A stretch of DNA of 64,000 nt, from assembly GCF_000797465.1 (NCBI RefSeq), contig NZ_JSWG01000011.1, positions 116,333 to 180,332 on the forward strand, written 5' to 3'. A model generated the notes under the pieces. It was not told the origin of the DNA, made no database searches, and saw only the letters and a list, made by a program, of their open reading frames with translations. The position numbers and the translations under genes are program-made. Positions 1 to 8,609 of this stretch are shown piece after piece. The stretch is from Psychroserpens jangbogonensis (GTDB taxonomy: Bacteria; Bacteroidota; Bacteroidia; Flavobacteriales; Flavobacteriaceae). The first letter of the stretch is position 1. Every line of letters begins with the position of its first letter.

Positions 1-806
1 GTATCGTTTGCCTTACTGTTAATTATATATTGTAATGAAGTAATCTCCGGAAATGATTCAGCAATAAAATCTAAAAGTAAAATTCGCTTTTCTTTATCTT
101 CTTTAAAAAACTGAATGACTATCATAAGATCACCAGTAGTCGATGTTCTAACCATCATTGTACGAAGAAGTCCAGTTTGCTGTCTTGTATTAAAAAATTC
201 TAAACCGTTTTCAATTGAAAAATCTCTAACTGCATTTCTAATACCATTTGAAGGATCTGCTTGAAGCCAACATTTATTAATGTCTAGAATTTTGTCCCAC
301 ATTCCTGGAATGTGAAAACCTAATGCATTTCTATCTCCTAAATCTTTATCAGAATCAATCTCTTCTTGAGTCAGCCATCTGGAATCACTAAAGGAGAATT
401 CCATTTTATTTCTGTAAAAATAGTGTTCAGCCGATCCTAAAATAGGAGAGACTTCAGGTAATTCTAAATGACCAATGCGAACTAAATTATTAGTAACTTC
501 TTTTTGTTTAAACTCTAATTGATACTTGTAATCCATGTGTTGCCACTTACAACCACCACAAACACCAAAATGCTCACATTTGGGCTCAGTACGTTTATCA
601 GATAATGTATGAAATTTTATGGCTTTTCCTTCGTAATATGCTTTACGCTTTTTAAAGGTTTGTACATCTACAATATCACCAGGAACAGCGTTTGGAAGAA
701 ACACTACGCGACCATCAGGTGCTTTAGCAACGGTTTTTCCTTTTGCTCCAGCATCAATCACTTCTATATGTTCGAAAACTTGTCTTTTATTTTTACTTCT
801 TGCCAT
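1..806 (-). CDS. rlmD: 23S rRNA (uracil-C5)-methyltransferase RlmD/RumA, 3' part cut by window edge
   Basis: SAM-dependent methyltransferase of the TrmA/RumA family that methylates uracil C5 in 23S rRNA. Translating the minus strand from the ATG at 806 gives MARSKNKRQVFEHIEV, a TRAM-like beta-barrel domain (about residues 10-65), then the iron-sulfur Cys motif C-x5-C-x2-C (CEHFGVCGGC) and the fourth cluster Cys in the DINKCWLQ segment. All four ligands known from the RumA family are present. About 268 residues are visible; the SAM-binding and catalytic part lies beyond the left edge. The TRAM domain plus Fe-S motif separates it from cluster-less TrmA. The exact uracil target is inferred from the family. 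Confidence 0.9.
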   Translation of the reverse strand, partial: MARSKNKRQVFEHIEVIDAGAKGKTVAKAPDGRVVFLPNAVPGDIVDVQTFKKRKAYYEGKAIKFHTLSDKRTEPKCEHFGVCGGCKWQHMDYKYQLEFKQKEVTNNLVRIGHLELPEVSPILGSAEHYFYRNKMEFSFSDSRWLTQEEIDSDKDLGDRNALGFHIPGMWDKILDINKCWLQADPSNGIRNAVRDFSIENGLEFFNTRQQTGLLRTMMVRTSTTGDLMIVIQFFKEDKEKRILLLDFIAESFPEITSLQYIINSKAND

Positions 807-913
807 AGGGCAAAAATAACAATAGCCATAAATAATAATGTAAGTAAATAGGATTATCTTTAAAAAACTTCAAAATTAAATGAACCTTTTTAATTTTTCT
901 ACGTCTTTAAGAT

Positions 914-1420
914 ATGAGAGTCATTAATAGTCATAAAAGGATAATTGATCAACCTGAAGAAAAGGTATCAGAACTATTTAAAACCTTAGCAACAAATGAA
1001 GATCAAATTTGGCCGTCAATAAATTGGCCAGCGATGCGCTTTAAAGATGGTTTGAAATCAGGAAGTCAAGGTGGACATGGACGAATTCGCTATACTATCA
1101 TAGCCTTTGAACCTGGAAAGCACATTAAATTTGAATTCACAAAGCCAGAAGGTTTTAATGGAACACATGAATTAAACATTAAGGCTATTTCAGAAGAGAC
1201 TACTGAAATTAATCATCTTATAAAAATGAACACTAATCTCAAAGCCAGTTTTTTATGGTTGTTTATGATCCGTTGGTTACATGATGCTTTAATTGAAGAG
1301 GCTTTTGATAATGTAGAAAATTACTTTTCAGAAGAAAGTAAAAGAACAAAATACAATTTTTGGGTCATCCTTTTGAGGGACTTCTATAAACGAAAATCGT
1401 TTCAAACCAAACAGGCATAA
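914..1420 (+). CDS. SRPBCC-family protein
   Basis: A 168-residue soluble protein with the START/Bet v1-like (SRPBCC) pattern: an N-terminal strand and helix, a curved set of strands (HIKFEFTKPEG, HELNIKAI, TEINHLIKMN) and a long C-terminal helix (IEEAFDNVENYF). There is no signal peptide. The fold binds hydrophobic ligands, but nothing here indicates which one. It is the first gene of a run with an ECF sigma factor and a membrane protein: its TAA stop is followed with no gap by the TTG start of the sigma factor, in the same frame. Function unknown; the fold assignment is by pattern only. Confidence 0.7.
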   Translation: MRVINSHKRIIDQPEEKVSELFKTLATNEDQIWPSINWPAMRFKDGLKSGSQGGHGRIRYTIIAFEPGKHIKFEFTKPEGFNGTHELNIKAISEETTEINHLIKMNTNLKASFLWLFMIRWLHDALIEEAFDNVENYFSEESKRTKYNFWVILLRDFYKRKSFQTKQA

Positions 1421-1972
1421 TTGAAAAAAGATAACCATATAGATATAGAACTCGTAAAAGCTTATCAAGCAGGAGATCAAAAAGCAATAGCTAAATTGGT
1501 CAAGCGATGGCACTTGATATTTTGCACCAAGGCATATTGGATGGTTAAGGATGCTAATTTATCTAAAGACATAGCGCAAGAGAGTTGGCGAACTATAATG
1601 GATAAACTCCATACGTTACAAAAACCTTCGAGTTTTAAAAGTTGGGCCTTGCGAATCGTGTATTCAAAATCATTGGATGCTTTGAGAGACATTAGTCGGA
1701 AACGAACAAAAGAAACCGAATTCGGAAATTCACAAGTTACATTTGTTGATGATTATAATGAAAGTGCCGAACTCAAAGAAGCGCTTTTAAAAGCCGTTAA
1801 TCATTTGCCAGACCATCAGAAAGTGGTTTTAAGACTTTTTTATACTGAAGATTATTCACTAAAAGAAATAAGTGATATTTTAAATATATCTATCGGAACA
1901 ACAAAATCAAGATTGTTTCACGCTAGAGAAAAACTGAAATTAACCCTAAAAAATAAAAATTATGAAAACTAA
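1421..1972 (+). CDS. ECF-type RNA polymerase sigma factor
   Basis: A 183-residue sigma-70 family protein with region 2 (about residues 20-85, including the DIAQESW motif before the -10 recognition helix) and region 4 (about 120-175, a helix-turn-helix with YSLKEISDILNISIGTTKSRLFHAREKL). Regions 1 and 3 are absent, as in ECF factors. The start is TTG, directly after the in-frame stop of the preceding SRPBCC gene; no ATG lies early enough to keep region 2 whole. The downstream membrane-protein gene starts inside its last codons (11-base overlap), so the two are probably translationally coupled and the membrane protein may regulate it. Its regulon cannot be told from the sequence. Confidence 0.88.
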   Translation: MKKDNHIDIELVKAYQAGDQKAIAKLVKRWHLIFCTKAYWMVKDANLSKDIAQESWRTIMDKLHTLQKPSSFKSWALRIVYSKSLDALRDISRKRTKETEFGNSQVTFVDDYNESAELKEALLKAVNHLPDHQKVVLRLFYTEDYSLKEISDILNISIGTTKSRLFHAREKLKLTLKNKNYEN

Positions 1973-2348
1973 TATGGAAGACATCGATCAATTAATTAAA
2001 GATACATTAACACAAGAAGAAGCGAAATTCTATGATTCACTAGAAGAGCAAAATGTTTTAGGAATGGTAGGTGGGTTATTCACAGGTAAAAATAAATGGA
2101 TTTTAATCCTTATGAATATTATGACCTTAATATTCTTTGGGTTGTTTGTGTACTGTACCGTAAATTTCTTTGATACAACTGAAACTAATGAACTTATTAA
2201 ATGGGGAACAGGTGGACTTGTGTTTTTATTAGGTGTTAGTATGCTTAAAGTGTTTGCTTGGATGCAAATGGATAAAAATGCGATTCTTAGAGAAATGAAG
2301 CGTTTAGAATTACAAGTATCATCATTATCTGGAAAAATTTCGGAATGA
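1962..2348 (+). CDS. DUF6768-like two-TM membrane protein, partner of ECF sigma factor
   Basis: A 128-residue protein with an acidic N-terminal helix (MEDIDQLIKDTLTQEEAKFYD), two transmembrane helices (about residues 44-68 and 82-102) and a C-terminal amphipathic helix ending KISE. It resembles proteins I associate with DUF6768, commonly found directly after ECF sigma genes in Flavobacteriia; that family name is from memory. The start ATG lies 11 bases inside the sigma gene, so the pair is likely co-translated. A role as membrane anchor or anti-sigma-like regulator is inference from position: there is no recognisable zinc anti-sigma motif (HxxxCxxC). Confidence 0.65.
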   Translation: MKTNMEDIDQLIKDTLTQEEAKFYDSLEEQNVLGMVGGLFTGKNKWILILMNIMTLIFFGLFVYCTVNFFDTTETNELIKWGTGGLVFLLGVSMLKVFAWMQMDKNAILREMKRLELQVSSLSGKISE

Positions 2349-2544
2349 GGTTTTAAATTATTATTTTGCGAGCCTAAGGGATGATTTCTTTCCCACGCTG
2401 AATTTTCGGACTCTTCGAAAGGATAAAGGTAGATAAGGAATAATTATTTTACTCGCTAAGCGAGATTTAATTATTAGTTTGTATCGTATTGATATCAGAC
2501 GATGCCTTTTTTTAGAATTAGGCATAAACCTTAAATTATTTAAA
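2349..2544. other. Intergenic region with several hairpins; possible dispersed repeat and rocD leader
   Basis: 196 bases between the sigma-factor operon and rocD, unusually rich in inverted repeats. GGGA/TCCC lies near 2378-2394 and TTTCG/CGAAA near 2404-2420. A bulged hairpin combines outer arms AATAATTA (2439-2446) and TAATTATT (2468-2475) with an inner palindrome CTCGCTAAGCGAG (2452-2464). ATGCC/GGCAT lies near 2502-2524. A TTAGTTTG sequence near 2474-2481 resembles a Bacteroidota -7 promoter element for rocD. The structure and lack of coding potential suggest a dispersed intergenic element or a structured leader; not proven. Confidence 0.4.
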
Positions 2545-3822
2545 ATGGCTGTTTTAGACCACATTTCATCGCAAGAGGCGATGGCACTAGAAAACAAGTA
2601 TGGAGCGCAAAATTATCATCCATTACCAGTAGTACTAACTAAAGGTGAAGGTGTTTATGTTTGGGACGTAGAAGGTAAAAAGTATTATGACTTCTTATCG
2701 GCTTATTCGTCTTTAAACCAAGGACATTGTCATCCAAAGATAGTTAACGCTATGACTGAGCAAGCACAACGCTTGACTCTAACTTCTCGAGCATTTTACA
2801 ATGATATGCTAGGGAAGTATGAAAAGTACGCATCTGAGTACTTTAAATTTGACAAAATGCTACCTATGAATTCAGGAGCAGAAGCTGTAGAAACAGCTTT
2901 AAAACTTTGCCGTAAATGGGCTTACGAAGTTAAAGGAATCGATTTGAATAAAGCTGAGATTGTTGTTTGTAAAAACAATTTTCATGGTAGGACTACAACG
3001 ATCATTTCATTTTCTAATGATCCAGTCGCAAGAAAAAATTTCGGACCTTACACAGATGGATTTATTAAGGTTGACTATAATGATATAGAAGCTTTAGAAT
3101 CTGTTTTGAGTACCAATCCAAATGTTGGTGGCTTTATGGTAGAGCCTATACAAGGTGAAGCAGGAGTATTTGTGCCTAGTGAAACTTATTTAATGGAAGC
3201 TAAGGCTTTATGTGAAAAATATAATGTGTTATTCATAGCAGATGAAGTTCAAACAGGAATAGCACGAACAGGTAGATTACTTGCTAGCTGTGGAAATTGT
3301 AGTTGTCCAAATAAAGATTGTTCAGGGACTCCAGATGTTAAACCAGACGTTTTAGTTTTAGGTAAAGCACTAAGTGGAGGTTTGTATCCTGTTTCAGCTG
3401 TAATGGCTAATAACGAGATCATGAATGTTATTCAGCCCGGAAATCATGGAAGTACCTTTGGAGGTAATCCAATTGCTGCTGCAGTTGCTATTGCAGCTCT
3501 TGAAGTTGTAAAAGATGAAAGTTTAGCTGAAAATGCTTTTCAATTAGGAGAATTGTTTCGAAGTGAAATTAACAAATATATCGAAACTAGTTCTATAGTG
3601 AACTTAGTAAGAGGTAAAGGGCTTTTAAATGCTATTTTGATTAATGATGATGAAGATAGCGATACTGCTTGGAACATTTGTTTAGCATTACGTGACAATG
3701 GTCTACTTGCTAAACCAACACATGGTAATATTATTCGTTTTGCACCACCTTTAGTAATGACTAAAGAGCAAATGTTAGATTGTGTTTCAATTATCACAAA
3801 AACACTTCATGAGTTTGAATAA
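2545..3822 (+). CDS. rocD: ornithine--oxo-acid aminotransferase
   Basis: PLP-dependent class III aminotransferase that moves the delta-amino group of ornithine to 2-oxoglutarate, giving glutamate semialdehyde (arginine/ornithine to proline/glutamate). 425 residues from the ATG at 2545; the longer reading from 2479 adds 22 residues without homology-like character, so the internal start is preferred. Visible are the substrate-site region ([17 protein letters not shown]), the cofactor Asp in [15 protein letters not shown], and the PLP lysine in [15 protein letters not shown]. Odd feature: a Cys-rich insertion ([14 protein letters not shown]) between ARTGR and the PLP-lysine segment. A strong terminator follows. 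Confidence 0.93.
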   Translation: MAVLDHISSQEAMALENKYGAQNYHPLPVVLTKGEGVYVWDVEGKKYYDFLSAYSSLNQGHCHPKIVNAMTEQAQRLTLTSRAFYNDMLGKYEKYASEYFKFDKMLPMNSGAEAVETALKLCRKWAYEVKGIDLNKAEIVVCKNNFHGRTTTIISFSNDPVARKNFGPYTDGFIKVDYNDIEALESVLSTNPNVGGFMVEPIQGEAGVFVPSETYLMEAKALCEKYNVLFIADEVQTGIARTGRLLASCGNCSCPNKDCSGTPDVKPDVLVLGKALSGGLYPVSAVMANNEIMNVIQPGNHGSTFGGNPIAAAVAIAALEVVKDESLAENAFQLGELFRSEINKYIETSSIVNLVRGKGLLNAILINDDEDSDTAWNICLALRDNGLLAKPTHGNIIRFAPPLVMTKEQMLDCVSIITKTLHEFE

Positions 3823-3840
3823 TTCATAAATTATAATTAA

Positions 3841-3872
3841 AAAAAAAGCGACCATTTGGTCGCTTTTTTTTT
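3841..3872. terminator. Bidirectional rho-independent terminator
   Basis: An A-tract, then the perfect stem GCGACC-ATTT-GGTCGC and a T-tract. It lies between the convergent ends of rocD (+) and the CCC-motif protein gene (-), so it can serve both. Confidence 0.9.
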
Positions 3873-3893
3873 AATCTAAATCTATATTATATA

Positions 3894-4235
3894 CTATTGG
3901 TTTTCTTGCATTTCCTTTAGCACGTCCATATATTGATCTCTCATTTCATCTAATTGACCAGTACTCATCAAGTAAAGATAAATAATCACAATTATGATAC
4001 TTATTACTAACCCAATAATGGTTATTATTTTTGCAGTTTTTAGTTGACCGAAGTTGCTATATGCGTCTGGATCTTCAGCATATAGTTTTTCATCTTTCTT
4101 AATTAAAAATAATGCAATTCCTGATAGAACAATTCCACCAAAACCACTTGTGCAGCAACATCCAATAAATGAAACTATTCCTAAAATTAAAGCAGTTGTT
4201 GCGTTGGGTAATTTTTTTTGTACTAGTTGGTCCAT
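3894..4235 (-). CDS. CCC-motif two-TM membrane protein
   Basis: A 113-residue membrane protein. A short basic N-terminus leads into a first hydrophobic helix (about residues 12-42) interrupted by three successive cysteines (IGCCCTSGFGG), then a loop with KKDEKLYAEDPDAY, a second helix (about 70-92) and a charged tail. This matches the small Bacteroidota family called CCC motif membrane protein. Function unknown. It is 11 bases downstream of the DUF2752 gene on the same strand and the two are probably co-transcribed. Confidence 0.75.
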   Translation of the reverse strand: MDQLVQKKLPNATTALILGIVSFIGCCCTSGFGGIVLSGIALFLIKKDEKLYAEDPDAYSNFGQLKTAKIITIIGLVISIIIVIIYLYLMSTGQLDEMRDQYMDVLKEMQENQ

Positions 4236-4246
4236 AAAAGTTGATG

Positions 4247-4534
4247 TTAGTTAATAAAAGTTTTTAAAATAAAGTTCCCTAAAATAATAACAACATTGAT
4301 AATAGCTAAGGGAATAATAATCTTACTAGCAAATTTATAATTTTTGAAATAATTAAGCCCAAAAAAGGCAAATAATAATATAAGTGTGAAAATCGCAGGA
4401 TACATATAAAATGCTGCAACAAATTCCCCTTGAAATATTAAGGCAACAGATCGTTGTATTCCGCAACCCATACATTCAAAACCCAAAAGTTTTTTGTTTA
4501 AACAAGGCAACATAAATTCCTCTAGAGAAGACAT
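4247..4534 (-). CDS. DUF2752-family small membrane protein
   Basis: A 95-residue protein with the DUF2752 signature: an N-terminal Cys, then GFECMGCGIQRS, equivalent to the family's CPGCGxTR motif, followed by two hydrophobic helices (about residues 38-58 and 68-90). The cysteines suggest metal or redox chemistry, but no function is established. It is upstream of, and probably in one operon with, the CCC-motif protein; both are short, Cys-containing membrane proteins. Confidence 0.75.
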   Translation of the reverse strand: MSSLEEFMLPCLNKKLLGFECMGCGIQRSVALIFQGEFVAAFYMYPAIFTLILLFAFFGLNYFKNYKFASKIIIPLAIINVVIILGNFILKTFIN

Positions 4535-4590
4535 AAATTCAATAATTGGTATTCAAAAATAACAAAACTTAGAAAAGAAACACGTATTGT

Positions 4591-6435
4591 CTACTTGTTT
4601 TTAATCACCAATTTTTTGGAAAGAGTATTGTTGTTATCTAGGCTAATTACAGTCACATAAATACCATCGCTGAGGTTTTTTGTTGAAAATCGATATGTAT
4701 CTTGATGATCTAAATCCGTTGCGTTAAATACTTGCTTTCCAGAAACATCAAAGAGAGTGACTTTATTAATAGATATGCTATTTGGATTTTTTATTGTTAG
4801 TTGGGAATTGTTATTGTCTTGAAAAACTATAAAATCTGAAACCGTAACTTCTTCATTACTTAATGTGTCTTCATTTGAAAAAGTGATTACAAAGCGATTA
4901 TCATAAACCCCTTGATCTAAATTTAAACCATAATTTTGTTGCCTAAGGTCTACATATAGATTAGTTTCAGTATCGTGTAAGTAAATAGGTTGAGAGTCGT
5001 CAAAGTTTTGAATATCAAAAATTCTAAATCTTAAAGGTTGATTTTCAGAAAGTTTCACCACAACAGGTATTCGTAAGTCTATTGAAAAATCATGAGCTTG
5101 TGCAACATAAGCTTCATCATTTAACACCCAGTAACCGTCAGAATCAATACTAGAAGAGCTTTTTGATTCTAAGCCGTAATCAAAATCACTAGTTGCACTT
5201 TGATGAAAATTATGTAATAATTGTCTTGTATATGTTTCGTTAAAGTCTATATTAATTCTAAAACGTTTATAATCATCTGGAATGATTTGTAGACCATCTT
5301 CATTGTAAATTAAATCATCATATGAAATAGTAGTATTTTCTGTAGTTCTAAAAAACTCACTTTGAGTACCACCTTTCTTTACAAAAATCCTCATGGCATT
5401 ATTAGTTCTAGCAGTAGTATTAGCGCTATTGCCTTCAATCATGAAACCTTGTCCTATAGGTATATATCTATAAACCCGCTTTGAACTTGTGCTAGACGGT
5501 CCAGTCGCTAATGTAGTGCCATCTGCATTGTAAGTATCGAATGTTGCAGAAATGAAACTCTCTAGGGTTGCAAGTTCATTGATAGTATATGTTGCATAAC
5601 CACCAACGTATTGTGCTAGATAGTGAGAATTTACAGATAAGTCTTGTTCCCAAAAGAAAAGTGTCCCACTAATTGAATTTCTATTAGTACTATCCCAAAT
5701 ATAGGCTCTTGCATCCATTGCCGAAGGGTAAGGATTTCCAACAAGAGTTAGCTCACCATTTAAGACAGATGTTGTCATCGTTCCATTATTTGCTTTGCCT
5801 CTAAAATCATAAAGTTGGTTATTGCCAGAGCCACTAGTACCTTTCATTGTAAAACCATAACCAGGATTAGCATTTCCTAAATGAGCAATATAATCCCATT
5901 CACTATATACTGTTCCTGGGTTAAAGGTGTAAATCCATCTGTTTGAGATTTGAAGAGGAGTTGAAACACCATTATATCCAGTAATGAAAGTTGCAGGATT
6001 ACTTGTAATAGGGTTTAAGGCAGGGTCTGGATCTCCTATAAAATCAAAAAGTTGATTAAACGCTTTAAAAGGATTATTTACACTATTATTAAGAGGAGTC
6101 GTTCCATCGTCTTCAAAAACATTTCCTACAGGAGAACACCAGTAGTTGTATGCCCAATTGTGTACAGTTCCATTTTGGAACACACTTAATCTTCCTAATC
6201 CTGAATTTCCTATATTATTACCTTGAATTAGCTGTGCTTGGTTTCTTAGATAGATAAAGCCATTAGTATTTAAACTAATATCATCTGTCACATATAATGG
6301 TGCAACATTTGGAGCACTAGTAAAACCTGAACCATCAACAAAAATAAAGCTACCACTACTTACAAATAAGTCTGCTTGTGCTAGAGTAAAATTCGTTATA
6401 AGAATTGTAATTATGAGGGTATATATATGTTTCAT
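4591..6435 (-). CDS. Secreted protein with T9SS type A C-terminal sorting domain
   Basis: A 614-residue exported protein: an N-terminal signal peptide (IITILITNFTLAQA), a long beta-rich body with GNPYPSAMDARAYI and GQGFMIEG segments typical of Bacteroidota surface proteins, and a C-terminal domain of about 80 residues. That domain has the T9SS type A features: SINKVTLFDVSGKQVF, then LSDGIYVTVISLD and a basic end (SKKLVIKNK). It should cross the inner membrane by Sec and the outer membrane by T9SS. It is the last gene of a three-gene exported operon (gaps of about 7 and 17 bases). No catalytic domain is recognised, so an adhesin or structural role is a guess. Confidence 0.82.
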   Translation of the reverse strand: MKHIYTLIITILITNFTLAQADLFVSSGSFIFVDGSGFTSAPNVAPLYVTDDISLNTNGFIYLRNQAQLIQGNNIGNSGLGRLSVFQNGTVHNWAYNYWCSPVGNVFEDDGTTPLNNSVNNPFKAFNQLFDFIGDPDPALNPITSNPATFITGYNGVSTPLQISNRWIYTFNPGTVYSEWDYIAHLGNANPGYGFTMKGTSGSGNNQLYDFRGKANNGTMTTSVLNGELTLVGNPYPSAMDARAYIWDSTNRNSISGTLFFWEQDLSVNSHYLAQYVGGYATYTINELATLESFISATFDTYNADGTTLATGPSSTSSKRVYRYIPIGQGFMIEGNSANTTARTNNAMRIFVKKGGTQSEFFRTTENTTISYDDLIYNEDGLQIIPDDYKRFRINIDFNETYTRQLLHNFHQSATSDFDYGLESKSSSSIDSDGYWVLNDEAYVAQAHDFSIDLRIPVVVKLSENQPLRFRIFDIQNFDDSQPIYLHDTETNLYVDLRQQNYGLNLDQGVYDNRFVITFSNEDTLSNEEVTVSDFIVFQDNNNSQLTIKNPNSISINKVTLFDVSGKQVFNATDLDHQDTYRFSTKNLSDGIYVTVISLDNNNTLSKKLVIKNK

Positions 6436-6452
6436 AATGGATTATTACTGAC

Positions 6453-6845
6453 TTATTTCTGTTTTAAGGAGTCGGTTTTAATGAATGGTTTTTTGTTCTG
6501 TTTCTTAACTTGAACACGACTTAATGTGTCTTTAAAAATAACTCTTTTTTTACTTGATAATCTATTTGATTGATTATTTTTTTTTGAGGTCTTTGAATTA
6601 ATCGAATCATTTTCAAGTAAATAGTCTCTTTTTGTTGCTCTAGAGTTGGAATTAGCTTTTTGTTTATTGTTGTTTTTAGATTTTTCATTTTTAACAATAG
6701 CAGCCTTTCTTGAATTGAAATTTGATTTTACTTTTGTTTTTTTTGCTTTTATTGAATCACTATTTGTTTTCACTTCTTGACCAAATGCAATAGAATTAAT
6801 AGAAAAAAGGAGAAGTAAAAGAATTAGATTTTTTATTGGCTTCAT
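6453..6845 (-). CDS. Small highly basic exported protein of unknown function
   Basis: About 130 residues from the ATG at 6845; a GTG two codons upstream would touch the preceding stop and is less likely. A signal peptide (NLILLLLLFSINSIAFGQ) precedes a mature part made almost wholly of K, S, N, R, D and T, with stretches such as SKNNNKQKANSNSR and KKNNQSNRLSSKKR and no hydrophobic core. It is therefore predicted disordered and strongly cationic. It lies between two exported proteins in one operon. I recognise no family. A linker, polyanion-binding or surface-coating role is speculation. Confidence 0.6.
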   Translation of the reverse strand: MKPIKNLILLLLLFSINSIAFGQEVKTNSDSIKAKKTKVKSNFNSRKAAIVKNEKSKNNNKQKANSNSRATKRDYLLENDSINSKTSKKNNQSNRLSSKKRVIFKDTLSRVQVKKQNKKPFIKTDSLKQK

Positions 6846-6850
6846 AATCA

Positions 6851-7753
6851 CTAATCTAAAATTGTTAAGTTTCTATGTGAATCATTTGGTGATGAATTCA
6901 CACTATTAAAAACTGAAGCAGGAAAATTACCGCTTCGCATCCATTGTATTTTTAGTGTTGTAGAAACTCCTGGTGTTACGCTTACTGGAAACATTGTAAA
7001 ATGAGCATTCCAAGAAGAAATTGAAATGGAGCCCAGAATATCATCAAAATCAAAATCTGTTGTTACAGATGTAGTGCCAGCTAATACGCTATTCCCGGCA
7101 GTTACATTTACTAATCTTAATTCAACATACTGTTGAATGCCATTAGCAATATCTGAAAATCCAGATGCACCAAAATTTAGATAAACAGTATCATGTTGTG
7201 GAGTGAAGGTAATAGACATGTCTGTCATGTCAGTAAATGTTGCTGTATTTATAGCAATATCTGATGTTCCAACGACACTTTGAATATTATCACCATAGCG
7301 AGCATCAACCCGATTTATAATCACCCATCTGTTTTGAGTATCGTTGTATTGTAGAGTAACAGTTGCATATTGTCCGTACAAGGTGTAATTCTGTGCTCCA
7401 GGACATAAGATCCTATTAATACCAGCTCCACCAGCGTTGTGCCTAATTGTCATTGGAGCAGTCGTTGTGTTTTCTAAGGTAACAATTTGCCCATCTGCAT
7501 CAGTAGTAGGAACAATACTTCCAATTGTGAAGTTTGCTGTTGGTCCTGTAATTCTGTAAAATGAATAAGGTGTGGCTCCCAGGCCAATATTCAAATTGGT
7601 ATTACCATTAGTTAGTGATAATGCATTGCCTTCTCGTAACGCAAGAGCTCCTTCTACATCTAATTCTGTTCTTGGGTTTGTATTATTAATACCAACTTGT
7701 GCATGTAGTGCTATCCCGACGAAAAATAAAAACAAGAGTGTAATTTTTTTCAT
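6851..7753 (-). CDS. Exported beta-rich protein with VGIxxTNP N-terminal motif
   Basis: A 300-residue protein with a signal peptide ending in HAQ, followed directly by VGINNTNPRTELDVEGAL. This motif opens many Bacteroidota exported proteins that resemble phage tail-fibre stalks. The remainder is beta-rich, with a segment like a collar or C1q-type tail domain (FTPQHDTVYLNFGASGF, YVELRLVNVTAG, TLKIQWMRSG). There is no T9SS C-terminal domain and no chaperone-like tail peptidase. It is the first gene of the 7753-4591 operon and its TAG stop nearly abuts the next gene. Surface or fibre-like function is inferred only from the N-terminal motif. Confidence 0.65.
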   Translation of the reverse strand: MKKITLLFLFFVGIALHAQVGINNTNPRTELDVEGALALREGNALSLTNGNTNLNIGLGATPYSFYRITGPTANFTIGSIVPTTDADGQIVTLENTTTAPMTIRHNAGGAGINRILCPGAQNYTLYGQYATVTLQYNDTQNRWVIINRVDARYGDNIQSVVGTSDIAINTATFTDMTDMSITFTPQHDTVYLNFGASGFSDIANGIQQYVELRLVNVTAGNSVLAGTTSVTTDFDFDDILGSISISSWNAHFTMFPVSVTPGVSTTLKIQWMRSGNFPASVFNSVNSSPNDSHRNLTILD

Positions 7754-7860
7754 AGCGAATAAATTTTAATCCCTATTAAATTTAATAAATAACTGCTTGA
7801 TTATTAGTGATAATAGTTTAATTTCGATAAATCGTATTTTTTTAACGTTAAACTATCATA

Positions 7861-8058
7861 ATGTCTAGAATAATTAGCTACATTTTAATCATAACTGGCG
7901 CATTTGTAGCCATTTACGCTCAAGCTGAAGAAGAACAAAATCAATATATTTTAATTGGAGGAGTTGTAGTTTTAATGATGGGTATCTATAGAGTGTCCAG
8001 AAATATTCCTAGCAAAAAAGATCAAGATGAAAACAATCAAAATGAATCAAGTTCATGA
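7861..8058 (+). CDS. Small two-TM membrane protein
   Basis: A 65-residue protein with two predicted transmembrane helices (about residues 4-22 and 28-46) and a polar tail rich in D, E, N, Q and S. Its last codon overlaps the ATG of the Smr gene in an ATGA arrangement (8055-8058), so the two genes are probably translationally coupled. No family or function recognised. Confidence 0.6.
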   Translation: MSRIISYILIITGAFVAIYAQAEEEQNQYILIGGVVVLMMGIYRVSRNIPSKKDQDENNQNESSS

Positions 8059-8609
8059 ATTTTCAAATTGGGGATAAGGTTTCAGTATTAGATGATGATA
8101 TTTCTGGTATTATCGTTGAGATAAAGAGCGATATTGTGGGCGTCGAAACCTCTGATGGTTTTGTTTTAGAATTTAAATCTAATGAACTCATTAAAACCAA
8201 GTCTTTTTCTAGTGAGATCTTTTCAAATGAAGGCTTAGATGATGTTATTAGGCAAAAAGAACTTCATTCAAAGAAGCAATCCGTAAGAAAGAAGCCAAAA
8301 GATCGTAATCTGCCAGCAATGGAGGTTGATTTGCATATTCATAAGCTTACAGATTCTAATAGAAGAATGACTAATTACGATATACTCACACTTCAATTGG
8401 ATACAGCTAAGCGACAATTAGAATTCGCAATGCGTAAACGCATTCAGAAAATAGTATTTATTCATGGTGTAGGAGAAGGCGTGCTAAAAATGGAATTAGA
8501 AACTCTTTTTAGACGTTACGAGAATATAAAGTATTACCAAGCTGATTTACAGAAGTATGGTAATGGTGCAACTGAAGTTTATATTTTTCAGAATGTAAGC
8601 CCTAATTAA
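8055..8609 (+). CDS. DUF2027/Smr-domain protein (MutS2-like C-terminal nuclease domain)
   Basis: A 184-residue protein. The N-terminal 50 residues form an SH3-like beta domain (FQIGDKVSVLDDDISGIIVEI) as in DUF2027 proteins. After a basic linker comes an Smr domain (about residues 90-180) with the conserved DLHIHKL and FIHGVGEGVLKMEL motifs (LDxH and HGxG types). Smr domains nick DNA or RNA; which applies here is unknown. MutS ATPase domains are absent, so this is a stand-alone Smr protein. It is coupled to the small membrane protein upstream and overlaps the opposite-strand lipoprotein gene by 8 bases at the stops. Confidence 0.85.
   Translation: MNFQIGDKVSVLDDDISGIIVEIKSDIVGVETSDGFVLEFKSNELIKTKSFSSEIFSNEGLDDVIRQKELHSKKQSVRKKPKDRNLPAMEVDLHIHKLTDSNRRMTNYDILTLQLDTAKRQLEFAMRKRIQKIVFIHGVGEGVLKMELETLFRRYENIKYYQADLQKYGNGATEVYIFQNVSPN

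Noticed and set aside
609..851. An 80-codon plus-strand frame antisense to rlmD
   Set aside because: It lies almost wholly over the conserved TRAM and Fe-S coding region of rlmD on the other strand and has no domain-like features.
2361..2597. A 78-codon minus-strand frame across the rocD leader
   Set aside because: It covers hairpin-rich noncoding sequence and the start of rocD; the translation is basic and unlike a real protein, though it hints at a dispersed repeat.
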